A model generated the notes under the pieces. The model had not been told where the DNA came from. It did not search any database and saw only the letters and a program-made list of their open reading frames with translations. Positions 54,624-63,387 of a stretch of DNA of 64,000 nt are shown in pieces. The translations under genes were made by a program, and so were the position numbers. Each line of letters starts with the position of its first letter. Positions within the stretch are counted from its first letter, which is position 1. Source of the stretch: Arenibacter sp. P308M17 (GTDB lineage Bacteria; Bacteroidota; Bacteroidia; Flavobacteriales; Flavobacteriaceae); contig NZ_QVON01000001.1 of NCBI RefSeq assembly GCF_003426735.1, positions 1 to 64,000 on the forward strand. The letters are read 5' to 3'.

Positions 54624-55655
54624 ATGCAACTGTACAATACCTTAAGTGCAAAGGAGAGGGAAGCCCTTATAGAGGAGGCGGGATTGGAACGTCTTACCAT
54701 TTCTTTCTATCAATATGCACGTATTGGCAATCCGTCAATTTTTCGAAACCATTTATTTATCCATTGGAACGAATTGGATGTTTTGGGCCGTATTTATGTA
54801 GCCCGTGAAGGCATTAACGCCCAATTATCGGTGCCTGCCGAAAATTTCAGCAGCCTTAAGGCCCATTTGGACAGCATCACCTTTTTGGAAAATGTGAGGT
54901 TGAATATCGCCATAGAGCAGGATAACAAATCATTTTTAAAATTAAAGGTCAAGGTCCGGGATAAGATTGTAGCCGACGGATTAAATGATGACTCCTTTGA
55001 TGTTACCAATAAGGGAATTCATGTGGATGCCGTAAAGTTTAACGAACTTATCGAGGATTCGGATACCATTTTGGTAGATATGCGCAATCACTATGAAAGT
55101 GAAATAGGACATTTTGAAAATGCAATTACCCCGGATGTGGATACGTTTAGGGATTCGTTGGATATCATTGAAAAGGATTTGGCGGACCATAAGGAGGATA
55201 AAAAGTTGGTGATGTACTGTACCGGTGGCATTAGATGCGAAAAGGCCAGCGCCTATTACAAACACAAGGGATTTAAAAATGTATATCAGCTGGAAGGCGG
55301 TATTATTGAATATACGCGTCAGGTTAAAAACCTGAATTTGGAAAACAAATTTTTGGGCAAGAATTTTGTTTTTGATCACCGTAGGGGGGAGCGGATTACA
55401 GATGACGTCATCGCCAATTGCCATCAATGTGGCAGCCCATGTGATAATCATGTGAATTGTGCCAATGAAGCATGCCATCTCTTATTTATTCAGTGCGATG
55501 CCTGTGCAGCGGCCATGAACAGCTGTTGTTCGGTAGATTGCAAGGAAGTTCATGAACTGCCCTATGAGGAGCAGAAAAAGTTGAGAAAAGGAAAAGTGGT
55601 AAGCAATAAGATTTTTAAGAAGGGACGTTCCGAGGTATTAAAGTACAAGAAGTAA
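54624..55655 (+). CDS. trhO: tRNA uridine 5-hydroxylase, rhodanese type (TrhO/YceA)
   Basis: The 343-residue protein has the N-terminal acylphosphatase-like domain with GRIYVAREGINAQLSVP, a rhodanese domain whose active loop reads MYCTGGIRCEKAS (Cys near 199 and 205), and a C-terminal Cys-rich zinc-like segment (about 270-315, NCHQCGSPC and CDACAAAMNSCCS). This is the complete TrhO layout. TrhO makes 5-hydroxyuridine at tRNA position 34 using oxygen. Length is normal. Confidence 0.93.
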   Translation: MQLYNTLSAKEREALIEEAGLERLTISFYQYARIGNPSIFRNHLFIHWNELDVLGRIYVAREGINAQLSVPAENFSSLKAHLDSITFLENVRLNIAIEQDNKSFLKLKVKVRDKIVADGLNDDSFDVTNKGIHVDAVKFNELIEDSDTILVDMRNHYESEIGHFENAITPDVDTFRDSLDIIEKDLADHKEDKKLVMYCTGGIRCEKASAYYKHKGFKNVYQLEGGIIEYTRQVKNLNLENKFLGKNFVFDHRRGERITDDVIANCHQCGSPCDNHVNCANEACHLLFIQCDACAAAMNSCCSVDCKEVHELPYEEQKKLRKGKVVSNKIFKKGRSEVLKYKK

Positions 55656-55986
55656 ATCCCTAATTCTCCGTTTCCTGGATCGTTCCTTTATAGCCCTTGT
55701 TTCCAAAATGTCGATATTGGTTTATTTGGGTAACGAAATGGGCTTTGGAAAGTAGTTCCCAACACCAAACTCCTTATTACTGGTTAGGATAGTTTGTGTT
55801 TTTAAGGCAAAGAGGATGTTAAAATCCCTTGCTTGGGACAATTTTACCCAACTTTAATGGTGCATTGGACCTACAACGAAACTCTTTCTTTTTATCACAT
55901 TAAAAAAACACTATCTTTACGTTTAATAATTTTATGAACCTTTTTTAGTAAAAGTGTTACATTTTTACTAAACCAAGATACGAAAT
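55656..55986. other. Intergenic region ahead of ricT with a 10-bp hairpin
   Basis: A perfect TTTAGTAAAA/TTTTACTAAA stem (55944-55953 with 55963-55972, 9-base loop) lies 14 bases before the ricT-like ATG. A near-consensus -7 box TATCTTTA is at 55912-55919, so the stem would be in the 5' leader. The rest of the gap has no assignable content. Confidence 0.55.
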
Positions 55987-57156
55987 ATGGGTTGTAGCAG
56001 TTGTTCAACCGGTAAGGACGGACAGCCTAAGGGATGCAAGAACAATGGTACTTGTGGCACCGATGGCTGTAATAAATTGACGGTATTTGATTGGCTTTCC
56101 AATATGTCACTTCCAAATGGGGAAAAACCATTTGATTGTGTGGAAGTCCGTTTTAAAAATAGTAGAAAGGAATTTTTTAGAAATTCCGAAAATCTTTCAC
56201 TTTCCATTGGTGATATTGTGGCTACACAGTCCACCTCTGGCCATGACGTGGGCATGGTTACCCTTACGGGAGAATTGGTAAGGGTGCAAATGAAAAAGAA
56301 GAAGGAAGATTATAAAAGTCCGGAACTACCCAAAATTTACCGGAAGGCATCCCAAAAGGATATTGACATTTGGCAAAAATGTAGGGATAGGGAAGAGGAA
56401 ATTAAGAAGAGGGCCAGGGAAATCGCCATTGTATTAAAATTGCAGATGAAGATCTCCGATGTGGAGTTTCAGGGAGATGGTTCCAAGGCTACCTTCTATT
56501 ACACCGCGGAAGAACGGATAGATTTCCGCCAGCTGATCAAGGACATGGCCAAGGCTTTTGGTATCCGAATAGAAATGAGGCAAATTGGCTATCGCCAGGA
56601 AGCCCAGCGTTTGGGAGGAATAGGTTCTTGCGGAAGGGAATTGTGCTGCTCTACTTGGCTAACGGATTTCAGGTCCGTAAGCACTTCGGCGGCCCGGTAT
56701 CAGCAGCTTTCGCTCAATCCACAAAAATTGGCGGGACAATGTGGGAAACTTAAATGTTGTCTTAATTACGAGCTGGACGTTTATTTGGATGCCCTAAAGG
56801 ATTTTCCGGGGCAGGACACCAAGCTGTTTACGGAAAAAGGGATGGCTTTTTGCCAGAAGGTAGATATTTTTAAAGCCTCACTCTGGTTTTCCTATAAGGA
56901 TGAACCTGCCAATTGGCACGTCCTGTCCAAAGAGCAGGTTTTGGAAGTGATGGAAAAAAATAAAAAGAGGGAAAAGGTAGCCAGTTTGGAGGAATATGCG
57001 GTGGACAATGTCCAGGAAGTTGAAAAGGTATTTGAGAATGTGGTAGGGCAGGATAGCCTAACACGATTCGATACCCCCAAGAAAAGAAGGTCCAACAGGA
57101 ATAACAAGAAAAAGAAACGGAGCAATCATAAAAAGAGGCCTACCAACAATGCATAG
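55987..57156 (+). CDS. ricT: PSP1 domain protein, RicT/YaaT-like
   Basis: The 389-residue protein begins with a Cys-rich segment (MGCSSCSTGKDGQPKGCKNN), then carries the PSP1 domain with RIEMRQIGYRQEAQRLGGIG, CGRELCCSTWL and QCGKLKCCLNYE, and a long Lys/Arg/Asn-rich tail. RicT in Bacillus forms an iron-sulfur Ric complex that affects RNA decay. In flavobacteria the gene regularly precedes gldH. The tail of about 60 residues is basic and could bind RNA. It overlaps gldH by 8 bp. Confidence 0.85.
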   Translation: MGCSSCSTGKDGQPKGCKNNGTCGTDGCNKLTVFDWLSNMSLPNGEKPFDCVEVRFKNSRKEFFRNSENLSLSIGDIVATQSTSGHDVGMVTLTGELVRVQMKKKKEDYKSPELPKIYRKASQKDIDIWQKCRDREEEIKKRAREIAIVLKLQMKISDVEFQGDGSKATFYYTAEERIDFRQLIKDMAKAFGIRIEMRQIGYRQEAQRLGGIGSCGRELCCSTWLTDFRSVSTSAARYQQLSLNPQKLAGQCGKLKCCLNYELDVYLDALKDFPGQDTKLFTEKGMAFCQKVDIFKASLWFSYKDEPANWHVLSKEQVLEVMEKNKKREKVASLEEYAVDNVQEVEKVFENVVGQDSLTRFDTPKKRRSNRNNKKKKRSNHKKRPTNNA

Positions 57157-57634
57157 GGGTTTAGGGATATTTTTATTGGTAATTTTTATGGTTTCCTGTG
57201 ATGGGAAAACCGTAAAGTCCGATTATAGTCCAACACATAACGGACGATGGAACAAGGATAGTGTAGCAAAATTCTCCTTTAAGGAACTGGATACCCTTCA
57301 AAAATATAATATGTTCATCAATCTAAGAAATGATGGAACATACCCCTATAGCAACCTTTTTTTAATAGCGGAGCTAAAGTTTCCCAATGGCGATGTAGTG
57401 CGGGATACCTTGGAATATGAGATGGCAAAACCGGATGGACAGTGGTTGGGTGCCGGTCATGGTAGCTTAAAGGAAAACAAATTATGGTATAAAGAAAACG
57501 TCGTTTTCCCGTCTTCGGGCGTATATACCTTGGAAATTTCCCATGCCATGCGCAAGAATGGCCAAGTAGATGGAATTGTCGAATTGGAAGGTATCACCGA
57601 TGTGGGTTACCTAATCGAAAAAAGTAATCATTAG
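57149..57634 (+). CDS. gldH: Gliding motility lipoprotein GldH
   Basis: The 161-residue lipoprotein (lipid Cys at residue 17, VIFMVSCDGK) has the GldH pattern, including RWNKDSVAKFSF, YNMFINLRNDGTYPYSNLFL and LGAGHGSLKENKLWYKE. GldH is required for gliding in F. johnsoniae and supports the SprB adhesin system. Its exact role is unknown. It is placed between ricT and PBP1A, as in other flavobacteria. Confidence 0.92.
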   Translation: MHRGLGIFLLVIFMVSCDGKTVKSDYSPTHNGRWNKDSVAKFSFKELDTLQKYNMFINLRNDGTYPYSNLFLIAELKFPNGDVVRDTLEYEMAKPDGQWLGAGHGSLKENKLWYKENVVFPSSGVYTLEISHAMRKNGQVDGIVELEGITDVGYLIEKSNH

Positions 57635-57638
57635 GCTT

Positions 57639-59975
57639 ATGGCAACAGCTACCAAAAAGAAAAAAAGCAACAACAATTTTTTTAAGTTCATTAAATGGTT
57701 TTGGATACTGTTTTTTATAGGTTTTTTTTCCGGGGTTATGATTTTCCTTTTAGCTTCCTGGGGTGCCTTTGGAGCCATGCCGGAATATGAGCGTTTGGAG
57801 AATCCGCAGACCAATTTGGCCAGTGAAATTATTTCTTCGGATGGGGAGACTTTGGGCAAATTCTATTTGGACGATAATAGGACCGATGTAGCCTATGAAG
57901 AGTTGCCCAAAACCTTGGTACAGGCCTTAATAGCTACGGAAGACGCCCGGTACTATGAACATTCTGGAATTGATGCCAGGGGAACGCTTAGGGCTTTTGT
58001 TTATCTGGGTAAAAAGGGAGGGGCAAGTACCATATCCCAACAATTGGCAAGACAATTGTTTGTAGGGGTACGCTCCAAGAATATTTTCGAGACCATTACC
58101 CAAAAAATAAAGGAATGGGTGCTGGCCATCAGGTTGGAGCGCAGCTATACCAAGGAAGAAATCATTAAGATGTATCTTAACATTTACGATTTTAATTATA
58201 ATGCCGATGGGATTAGATCCGCTTCGCGTATTTATTTCGGAAAAGAGCCCAAAAATCTGAAAATTGAAGAATCCGCAGTTTTGGTGGGGATGCTTAAAAA
58301 TTCTTCATATTACAACCCCATCCGGCGGGAAGAATTGGTCCTTAACAGGAGAAATACCGTCTTGTCCCAAATGGCAAAATATGATTTTATAACCGAAAAA
58401 CAAAAAGATTCCTTACAGGCCTTAAAGATGGATATTAATTTTAGTCCTGAATCACATAGAGAGGGATTGGCCACCTATTTTAGGATGTATCTACAGGGCT
58501 TTATGCGCAAATGGATAGAAAAAAATCCCAAACCGGCCTTAAAGGGGGAGAGCGATAAGTACAATCTCTTTTTGGATGGACTTAGAATATACACTACTAT
58601 AGATTCCCGAATGCAAAAAAATGCGGAGGATGCCGTTGCAGAGCACATGAAAAGATTGCAGGCCGAATTTTTTCATCAGAACACCCCTGACCGTAATAAA
58701 ACGGCTCCTTTTATAGAAGAAGTTCCGGGGGAAATAGCAGGAATTATGGAGAGGGCCATAAAATCCTCGCACAGGTGGCACAACCTTAAGGATCTGGGAA
58801 AGAGTGAAAAGGAAATAAGGGCTTCCTTTAACGAGCCGGTAGAGATGACGGTTTTTGATTGGAACAGCGATACCAAGGAAAAGGATACGGTAATGACCCC
58901 TATGGATTCCATCAGGTATTATAAATCCTTCCTCAAGACCGCTATGATGTCCATGGAACCAGAAACAGGCCATGTAAAGGCCTGGGTAGGGGGCATAGAT
59001 TATAAGCATTTTCAATATGACAACGTTATCCAAGGGGCCAGGCAGGTAGGATCTACTTTTAAGCCCTTTGTATATGCGGCCGCCATAGATCAATTGCGAC
59101 TCTCGCCCTGCGATATGCTTCCTGATAATCTATATTGTATAGAGGCCAATAAACACGGGAACCCGGAACATTGGTGCCCAAAGAATTCCGATGGCAAGTA
59201 TTCCGGGGAAATGCTTACCCTTAAGAACGCTTTGGCCAATTCGGTAAATTCCATTACTGCACAGTTGATAGATAGGGTGGGTCCCAAGGCGGTGGTATCC
59301 ATAGCCAAAAATCTGGGAATAACCGGGAATATACCAGAGGTACCTTCCATTGCCCTGGGTACCGCAGACCTCAATGTGTATGAAATGGTGGGGGCCTATG
59401 GTACCTTTGCCAATCAAGGGGTTTATGTGAAACCGGTCATGGTAACCAGGATCGAGGACAAGAATGGTACCGTATTGTACGAGTATGTGCCCGAAACTCG
59501 GGATGTGCTGAGCAAGGATGTTGCATATGCCATGTTGGACCTTATGTCCGGGGTAACCCAAGGAGGTTCCGGTACACGGTTAAGGGGCAATTACGCTAAA
59601 GATCAAACCGTATATAAAGAAATTATAACCGGTTATCCGTATGAATTTAAAAACCCTATTGCCGGTAAAACAGGTACTACCCAGAACCAAAGTGATGGTT
59701 GGTTTATGGGGATGGTTCCCAACCTCGTAACCGGAGTATGGGTAGGAGGAGATGACAAAGCGGTGCATTTTAAAACTATTACTTACGGACAGGGAGCTTC
59801 CATGGCTTTGCCTATTTGGGGCTTGTATATGAAAAAGAACTATGCCAACAAGGAATTGGGTATTTCCGATGGAGAATTTGAAAAACCGGAGGAACTCTCC
59901 ATTAATGTGGATTGCTCCAAGGCATCTATGGAAGAGGATAACAAAATAGATGTAGAAGACGATTTGGATTTTTAA
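57639..59975 (+). CDS. mrcA: Class A penicillin-binding protein 1A
   Basis: The 778-residue protein has a Lys-rich cytoplasmic start, one membrane span (about 17-41), a glycosyltransferase family 51 domain (catalytic Glu near residue 101 in ATEDARYYEH; GGASTISQQLARQLF) and a transpeptidase domain (SxxK in GSTFKPF near 470, SVNS near 534, KTGTT near 675). It polymerises and cross-links peptidoglycan. It begins 4 bp after gldH and ends with an acidic tail. A terminator follows. Confidence 0.95.
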   Translation: MATATKKKKSNNNFFKFIKWFWILFFIGFFSGVMIFLLASWGAFGAMPEYERLENPQTNLASEIISSDGETLGKFYLDDNRTDVAYEELPKTLVQALIATEDARYYEHSGIDARGTLRAFVYLGKKGGASTISQQLARQLFVGVRSKNIFETITQKIKEWVLAIRLERSYTKEEIIKMYLNIYDFNYNADGIRSASRIYFGKEPKNLKIEESAVLVGMLKNSSYYNPIRREELVLNRRNTVLSQMAKYDFITEKQKDSLQALKMDINFSPESHREGLATYFRMYLQGFMRKWIEKNPKPALKGESDKYNLFLDGLRIYTTIDSRMQKNAEDAVAEHMKRLQAEFFHQNTPDRNKTAPFIEEVPGEIAGIMERAIKSSHRWHNLKDLGKSEKEIRASFNEPVEMTVFDWNSDTKEKDTVMTPMDSIRYYKSFLKTAMMSMEPETGHVKAWVGGIDYKHFQYDNVIQGARQVGSTFKPFVYAAAIDQLRLSPCDMLPDNLYCIEANKHGNPEHWCPKNSDGKYSGEMLTLKNALANSVNSITAQLIDRVGPKAVVSIAKNLGITGNIPEVPSIALGTADLNVYEMVGAYGTFANQGVYVKPVMVTRIEDKNGTVLYEYVPETRDVLSKDVAYAMLDLMSGVTQGGSGTRLRGNYAKDQTVYKEIITGYPYEFKNPIAGKTGTTQNQSDGWFMGMVPNLVTGVWVGGDDKAVHFKTITYGQGASMALPIWGLYMKKNYANKELGISDGEFEKPEELSINVDCSKASMEEDNKIDVEDDLDF

Positions 59976-60000
59976 CGCCATATAAAATAACAGTCCTAAG

Positions 60001-60038
60001 TGCCCTTGCTTTTATTCAAAAGTTAAGGGCATTTTTCG
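60001..60038 (+). terminator. Intrinsic terminator of the ricT-gldH-PBP1A operon
   Basis: TGCCCTT (60001-60007) pairs with AAGGGCA (60025-60031), followed by TTTTTCGTTT. It lies 26 bases past the PBP1A stop. Confidence 0.8.
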
Positions 60039-60098
60039 TTTAAAACGTGTATTTTAGAGAGAACTAGGAAATAAAAGGTCTAATTAAACAGGTTTTAT

Positions 60099-60800
60099 AT
60101 GATACGAAAAACAGTGGCCAACGTGGAGGAGGCATTAGAGGGGGTAAAGGATGGTATGACACTAATGCTTGGAGGATTTGGATTATGCGGTATTCCTGAA
60201 AATGCGATTGCGGCATTGGTGAAGAAAGGGGTCAAGGATTTGACCTGTATTTCCAATAATGCCGGAGTGGACAATTTTGGTCTTGGCCTATTGTTGCACA
60301 AAAGACAGATAAAGAAAATGATCTCTTCCTATGTGGGGGAAAATGATGAATTTGAACGGCAAATGTTGAGCGGCGAATTGGAGGTGGAGTTAACCCCACA
60401 AGGAACTTTGGCCGAGAAATGTAGGGCCGCACAGGCCGGTTTCCCCGCCTTTTATACTCCAGCCGGATATGGTACCGAAGTGGCCGAAGGCAAAGAGACA
60501 AGGGAGTTCAATGGTAAGATGTATGTGCTGGAAGAGGCTTATAAGGCCGATTATTCCTTTGTAAAGGCCTGGAAAGGCGATGAGGCCGGGAATTTAATAT
60601 TCAAGGGCACCGCCCGTAATTTTAATCCGGCCATGTGCGGCGCTGCCAGGATAACCGTGGCAGAAGTAGAGGAACTGGTGCCTGCGGGTACCTTGGATCC
60701 CAATCAGATCCATGTTCCTGGTATTTTTGTACAACGCATCTTTCAAGGTAAAAACTATGAGAAAAGAATTGAGCAGTTAACGGTACAGAAGGTCAATTGA
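60099..60800 (+). CDS. scoA: 3-oxoacid CoA-transferase subunit A
   Basis: The 233-residue protein begins [21 protein letters not shown] and has [16 protein letters not shown] and [14 protein letters not shown], the family I CoA-transferase alpha signature. With subunit B it moves CoA from succinyl-CoA to acetoacetate or a related oxoacid. The partner gene scoB is normally adjacent, but here it is 617 bases away behind an array-flanked gene. Confidence 0.94.
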   Translation: MIRKTVANVEEALEGVKDGMTLMLGGFGLCGIPENAIAALVKKGVKDLTCISNNAGVDNFGLGLLLHKRQIKKMISSYVGENDEFERQMLSGELEVELTPQGTLAEKCRAAQAGFPAFYTPAGYGTEVAEGKETREFNGKMYVLEEAYKADYSFVKAWKGDEAGNLIFKGTARNFNPAMCGAARITVAEVEELVPAGTLDPNQIHVPGIFVQRIFQGKNYEKRIEQLTVQKVN

Positions 60801-60810
60801 TTAATTGTTT

Positions 60811-60882
60811 AATGTAACAATGTATCAATGTATCAATGTAACAATGTAACAATGTAACAATGTAACAATGTAACAATGTAAC
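60811..60882. repeat. Left octamer array (site C), nine units
   Basis: Nine consecutive 8-bp units run from 60811: aatgtaac, aatgtatc, aatgtatc and then six aatgtaac. The stretch 60818-60840 (23 bases) is perfectly complementary to the right array at 61347-61402. The other units differ from full complementarity at one position each. The array starts 10 bases after the scoA stop. Confidence 0.95.
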
Positions 60883-60962
60883 AATTTCTTGTTTTAATAC
60901 TTTGATATTGATTGGAATCAGGATAAATAAAGGGTAGACAAATTTAGTACAAACAAAACACG

Positions 60963-61313
60963 ATGATAAAGAAAAATGCTGTCGTTGAAAAATCCATCGA
61001 ATTTGCCATTAGGATTGTTGAATTTTGTGAAGTATTGGAGGAGCGAAGAAAATATGTTGTTGCAACACAGTTGTTAAAGGCAGGTACAAGTATTGGGGCA
61101 AATATTCATGAAGCTCAAAACGCTGAAAGTAAGGCCGACTTCATCCATAAAATGAAAATTGCGGTTAAGGAGCTTGAGGAAGCCAAATATTGGCTGGTGA
61201 TCTGCGAACGGTCAAAATCGTATCCTTATGAAATTCATTTAAAGGAAAGCATTGATGAATTAGGGTTAATTTTATATAAAATTATTAGTACCGCTAAGAG
61301 GCATTCAAGATAG
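60963..61313 (+). CDS. Four-helix-bundle protein (23S rRNA intervening-sequence type)
   Basis: The 116-residue protein contains VATQLLKAGTSIGANIHEAQ, KADFIHKMKIAVKELEEAKYW and a C-terminal ILYKIISTAKRH. These are the conserved blocks of the S23/IVP four-helix-bundle family (TIGR02436-like). Relatives are encoded inside intervening sequences of 23S rRNA genes, and a related fold (Avd) serves in diversity-generating retroelements. Nothing of that second kind is nearby: there is no reverse transcriptase and no template repeat. The gene sits between scoA and scoB, flanked by inverted octamer arrays, and the AAA-rich start has no clear ribosome binding site. Function unknown. Confidence 0.88.
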   Translation: MIKKNAVVEKSIEFAIRIVEFCEVLEERRKYVVATQLLKAGTSIGANIHEAQNAESKADFIHKMKIAVKELEEAKYWLVICERSKSYPYEIHLKESIDELGLILYKIISTAKRHSR

Positions 61314-61346
61314 AAATCTCGGAACAATGAATTAATAAATTATTTA

Positions 61347-61410
61347 ATTGATACATTGATACATTGATACATTGATACATTGATACATTGATACATTGAT
61401 ACATTATAAC
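61347..61410. repeat. Right octamer array (site C), seven units plus one variant
   Basis: Seven perfect attgatac units (61347-61402) are followed by a variant attataac (61403-61410). The unit is the reverse complement of the aatgtatc units of the left array. The array ends 7 bases before the scoB ATG at 61418. Confidence 0.95.
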
Positions 61411-61417
61411 ATTAATT

Positions 61418-62071
61418 ATGTTGGATAAAAACGGAATAGCAAAGCGTATTGCAAAGGAAGTCAAGGACGGATATTATGTGAACCTGGGAATAGGGATACC
61501 AACTTTGGTGGCCAATTTTGTACGGGACGATATCAGTGTGGAATTTCAAAGTGAAAACGGGGTATTGGGAATGGGCCCCTTCCCTTTTGAAGGGGAAGAG
61601 GATGCCGATATCATCAATGCAGGCAAACAGACTATAACCACACTCCCGGGAGCCTCGTTTTTCGACTCTGTAACCAGCTTTGGGATGATTCGGGGGCAAC
61701 ATGTAGACCTGACCATTTTGGGTGCCATGGAGGTGGCTGAAAACGGGGATATTGCCAATTGGAAAATTCCGGGCAAAATGGTAAAGGGAATGGGCGGGGC
61801 CATGGACCTGGTGGCTTCTGCCGAGAACATCATTGTGGCCATGATGCATACCAATAGGGCCGGCGAATCCAAATTGTTGAAACAGTGCACATTGCCATTG
61901 ACGGGAGTGGGCTGTGTAAAAAAGATTGTGACCAATTTGGCGGTACTTGATGTAACTCCAGAAGGGTTTAAATTGCTGGAAAGGGCTCCTGGTGTCAGCG
62001 TTGATGATATAGTGATTGCTACGGAGGGTAATTTAATCGTTGAGGGCGACATCCCTGAGATGGATATTTAG
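61418..62071 (+). CDS. scoB: 3-oxoacid CoA-transferase subunit B
   Basis: The 217-residue protein has IAKEVKDGYYVNLGIGIPTLV and the catalytic Glu in FQSENGVLGMGP near residue 50, typical of the beta subunit. It pairs with scoA. The start lies directly behind the right octamer array, so its translation signal includes array sequence. That could affect the balance between the two subunits. Confidence 0.94.
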   Translation: MLDKNGIAKRIAKEVKDGYYVNLGIGIPTLVANFVRDDISVEFQSENGVLGMGPFPFEGEEDADIINAGKQTITTLPGASFFDSVTSFGMIRGQHVDLTILGAMEVAENGDIANWKIPGKMVKGMGGAMDLVASAENIIVAMMHTNRAGESKLLKQCTLPLTGVGCVKKIVTNLAVLDVTPEGFKLLERAPGVSVDDIVIATEGNLIVEGDIPEMDI

Positions 62072-62153
62072 TCGGGATGTTCAATCAGGAGTGGTATAGA
62101 TTTTTGATTTCCAATTAATAATTAAAACCCTATAAGTTTCGGGGATACACCGT

Positions 62154-62229
62154 GGGCAGTGGCAGTTTACAGTTGGCAAAAAAATGGATTTGAAAACTGC
62201 TTATTGCCAACATCTTATAGCTTACTGCC
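62154..62229. repeat. Head-to-head heptamer array (site E)
   Basis: The left arm reads gggcagt, ggcagtt, tacagtt, ggcaaaa in 7-bp register (62154-62181). The right arm reads aactgct, tattgcc, aacatct, tatagct, tactgcc (62195-62229). Arms are reverse-complement related, as at site D, and both sites share a downstream ccttg-caag-aaatt tail (here near 62247). Only 13 bases separate the arms. Confidence 0.6.
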
Positions 62230-62528
62230 CATTTATCATCCAATCCTTGACAAGAAATTCTAGTCAATTCCAAACCCCTGCACGCCTTTGCTGGCAGTCA
62301 GGGGTGTAATTCCGCTGTATATGGCTTAGTCCAATGCACTTCAATAAACAGCCTCTATTTAACATTTTGAAGCGGTAAAATATTGATCAATTTAATTATT
62401 TTTATTCCCATACAACAATTAATGAATGTTTCACAACAATTTTTTAAATATTGCGTTAATCTGAATTATATTGCAATCAACAACAGAAGTTAAACCCCAA
62501 ATTTAACAACTACTAAACCTTAATCACT

Positions 62529-62636
62529 ATGGAAGCCCAAATTAACCAGACACGTGCACAAAAAGAGATTCAAGTGTATCGAAACGACTTTTTTACAGGC
62601 ATTGTAAGATTGACGAAAAAATTATTTATGCTGTAA
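62529..62636 (+). CDS. Small ORF (35 residues) with own terminator
   Basis: The frame from ATG 62529 encodes a 35-residue basic peptide (MEAQINQTRAQKEIQVYRND then FFTGIVRLTKKLFML). It is preceded by an A/C-rich leader of the type seen before flavobacterial genes (caactactaaaccttaatc) and followed 30 bases later by a strong terminator. It could be a real small protein, the stub of a truncated gene, or part of a small RNA. Confidence 0.35.
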   Translation: MEAQINQTRAQKEIQVYRNDFFTGIVRLTKKLFML

Positions 62637-62664
62637 CAGATAGCATAGAATCAATTATTTTAAA

Positions 62665-62701
62665 AGGGAGCGGTATTTTGGAATACGGCTCCCTTTTTTT
62701 A
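62665..62701 (+). terminator. Intrinsic terminator after the small ORF
   Basis: GGGAGC and GCTCCC flank a 16-base AT-rich loop with further pairing, followed by seven T residues. It marks the end of a transcript in a region otherwise lacking genes. Confidence 0.75.
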
Positions 62702-63329
62702 GGCACTTTCGGGAGTAAGTCCATTTGGGATCATGACTAATAGTTGTGTTTATGCAAAAATTGGGATAATTTGAACAGACGTTCTCTTTGATTGTTCGTT
62801 TAAATTATTGGAAATTATACAATAAAAATAATGATGATATTATTCTTTCATTTTACTCAATTGGTTTCTATTGTTTTTTAACGGTTTTCGTGAATCTTCG
62901 ATTTCTTTGCTTGTCCAAAGAAACCGGCGCAGGAGGTTCATGAGTACCTTATTATAAAATAGACAGGCAATGAATAAAACGAAACAAAAGAAGACCCTTC
63001 TTCGCTAGGGGGTCCCTAAAATCTCCGGATTTTAAGGACCGATGCCATGGCCTAAATTATTTCCAAGGCTTCAATAATTTTTTACGGCCATACCATCTCC
63101 ACTACGGAAGAAGATGAACACAACATCGGGCCTTGCAGACAATTTTCAAAAGGAATATCATAACGGCCAAAGGTTGACGGAATCAAGGAACAGAACACGA
63201 ATTTGGGATATAATATTCTATCTTTTATCTATTCACACATAACTTTTGATACGGATCCAATACCTTGCGTATATTGAGATTTTATACTAAAATATCTTGA
63301 CTATTTTTAAATTCTATTTTACGAAATAA
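62702..63329. other. Gene-free region with a strong hairpin
   Basis: No supported gene is seen. A 12-bp stem with one mismatch (GGTCC-TAAAATC / GATTTTA-GGACC) lies at 63011-63040. A short frame at 63082-63165 reads FYGHTISTTEEDEHNIG before a stop and may be a fragment of a histidine-phosphatase-like gene, but it is too short to call. The whole 62072-63387 interval looks like decayed intergenic DNA with repeats. Confidence 0.4.
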
Positions 63330-63362
63330 TATTTTGTATTTCAAAATACGGTATTATCTTTG
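63330..63362 (+). promoter_or_regulatory. higBA promoter with overlapping palindromic operator
   Basis: A -33 box TTTTG (63332-63336) and a -7 box TATCTTTG (63355-63362) are separated by 18 bases, close to the Bacteroidota optimum. Two nested palindromes cover the -33 box and spacer: TATTTTG-tattt-CAAAATA (63330-63348) and GTATTT-CA-AAATAC (63336-63349). This is the expected place for autorepression by the HigA antitoxin. Confidence 0.7.
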
Positions 63363-63387
63363 TTTGATAATAATTGAAGTTTGACCG

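Noticed and set aside
54981-55478. Minus-strand frame of 165 residues within trhO
   Set aside because: It is antisense to the rhodanese domain of trhO and has no family features.
58539-59093. Minus-strand frame of 184 residues within PBP1A
   Set aside because: It is antisense to a strongly conserved enzyme gene and resembles no known protein.
60963-61313. Avd component of a diversity-generating retroelement
   Set aside because: The protein fold is related, but no reverse transcriptase, template repeat or variable repeat is found nearby.
60811-61410. Possible CRISPR array
   Set aside because: The units are contiguous 8-bp repeats without spacers, and no cas gene is present.
63082-63165. Histidine-phosphatase-like gene fragment
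   Set aside because: The similarity rests on under 20 residues (GHTISTTEEDEHNIG), so it is not enough to call a pseudogene.
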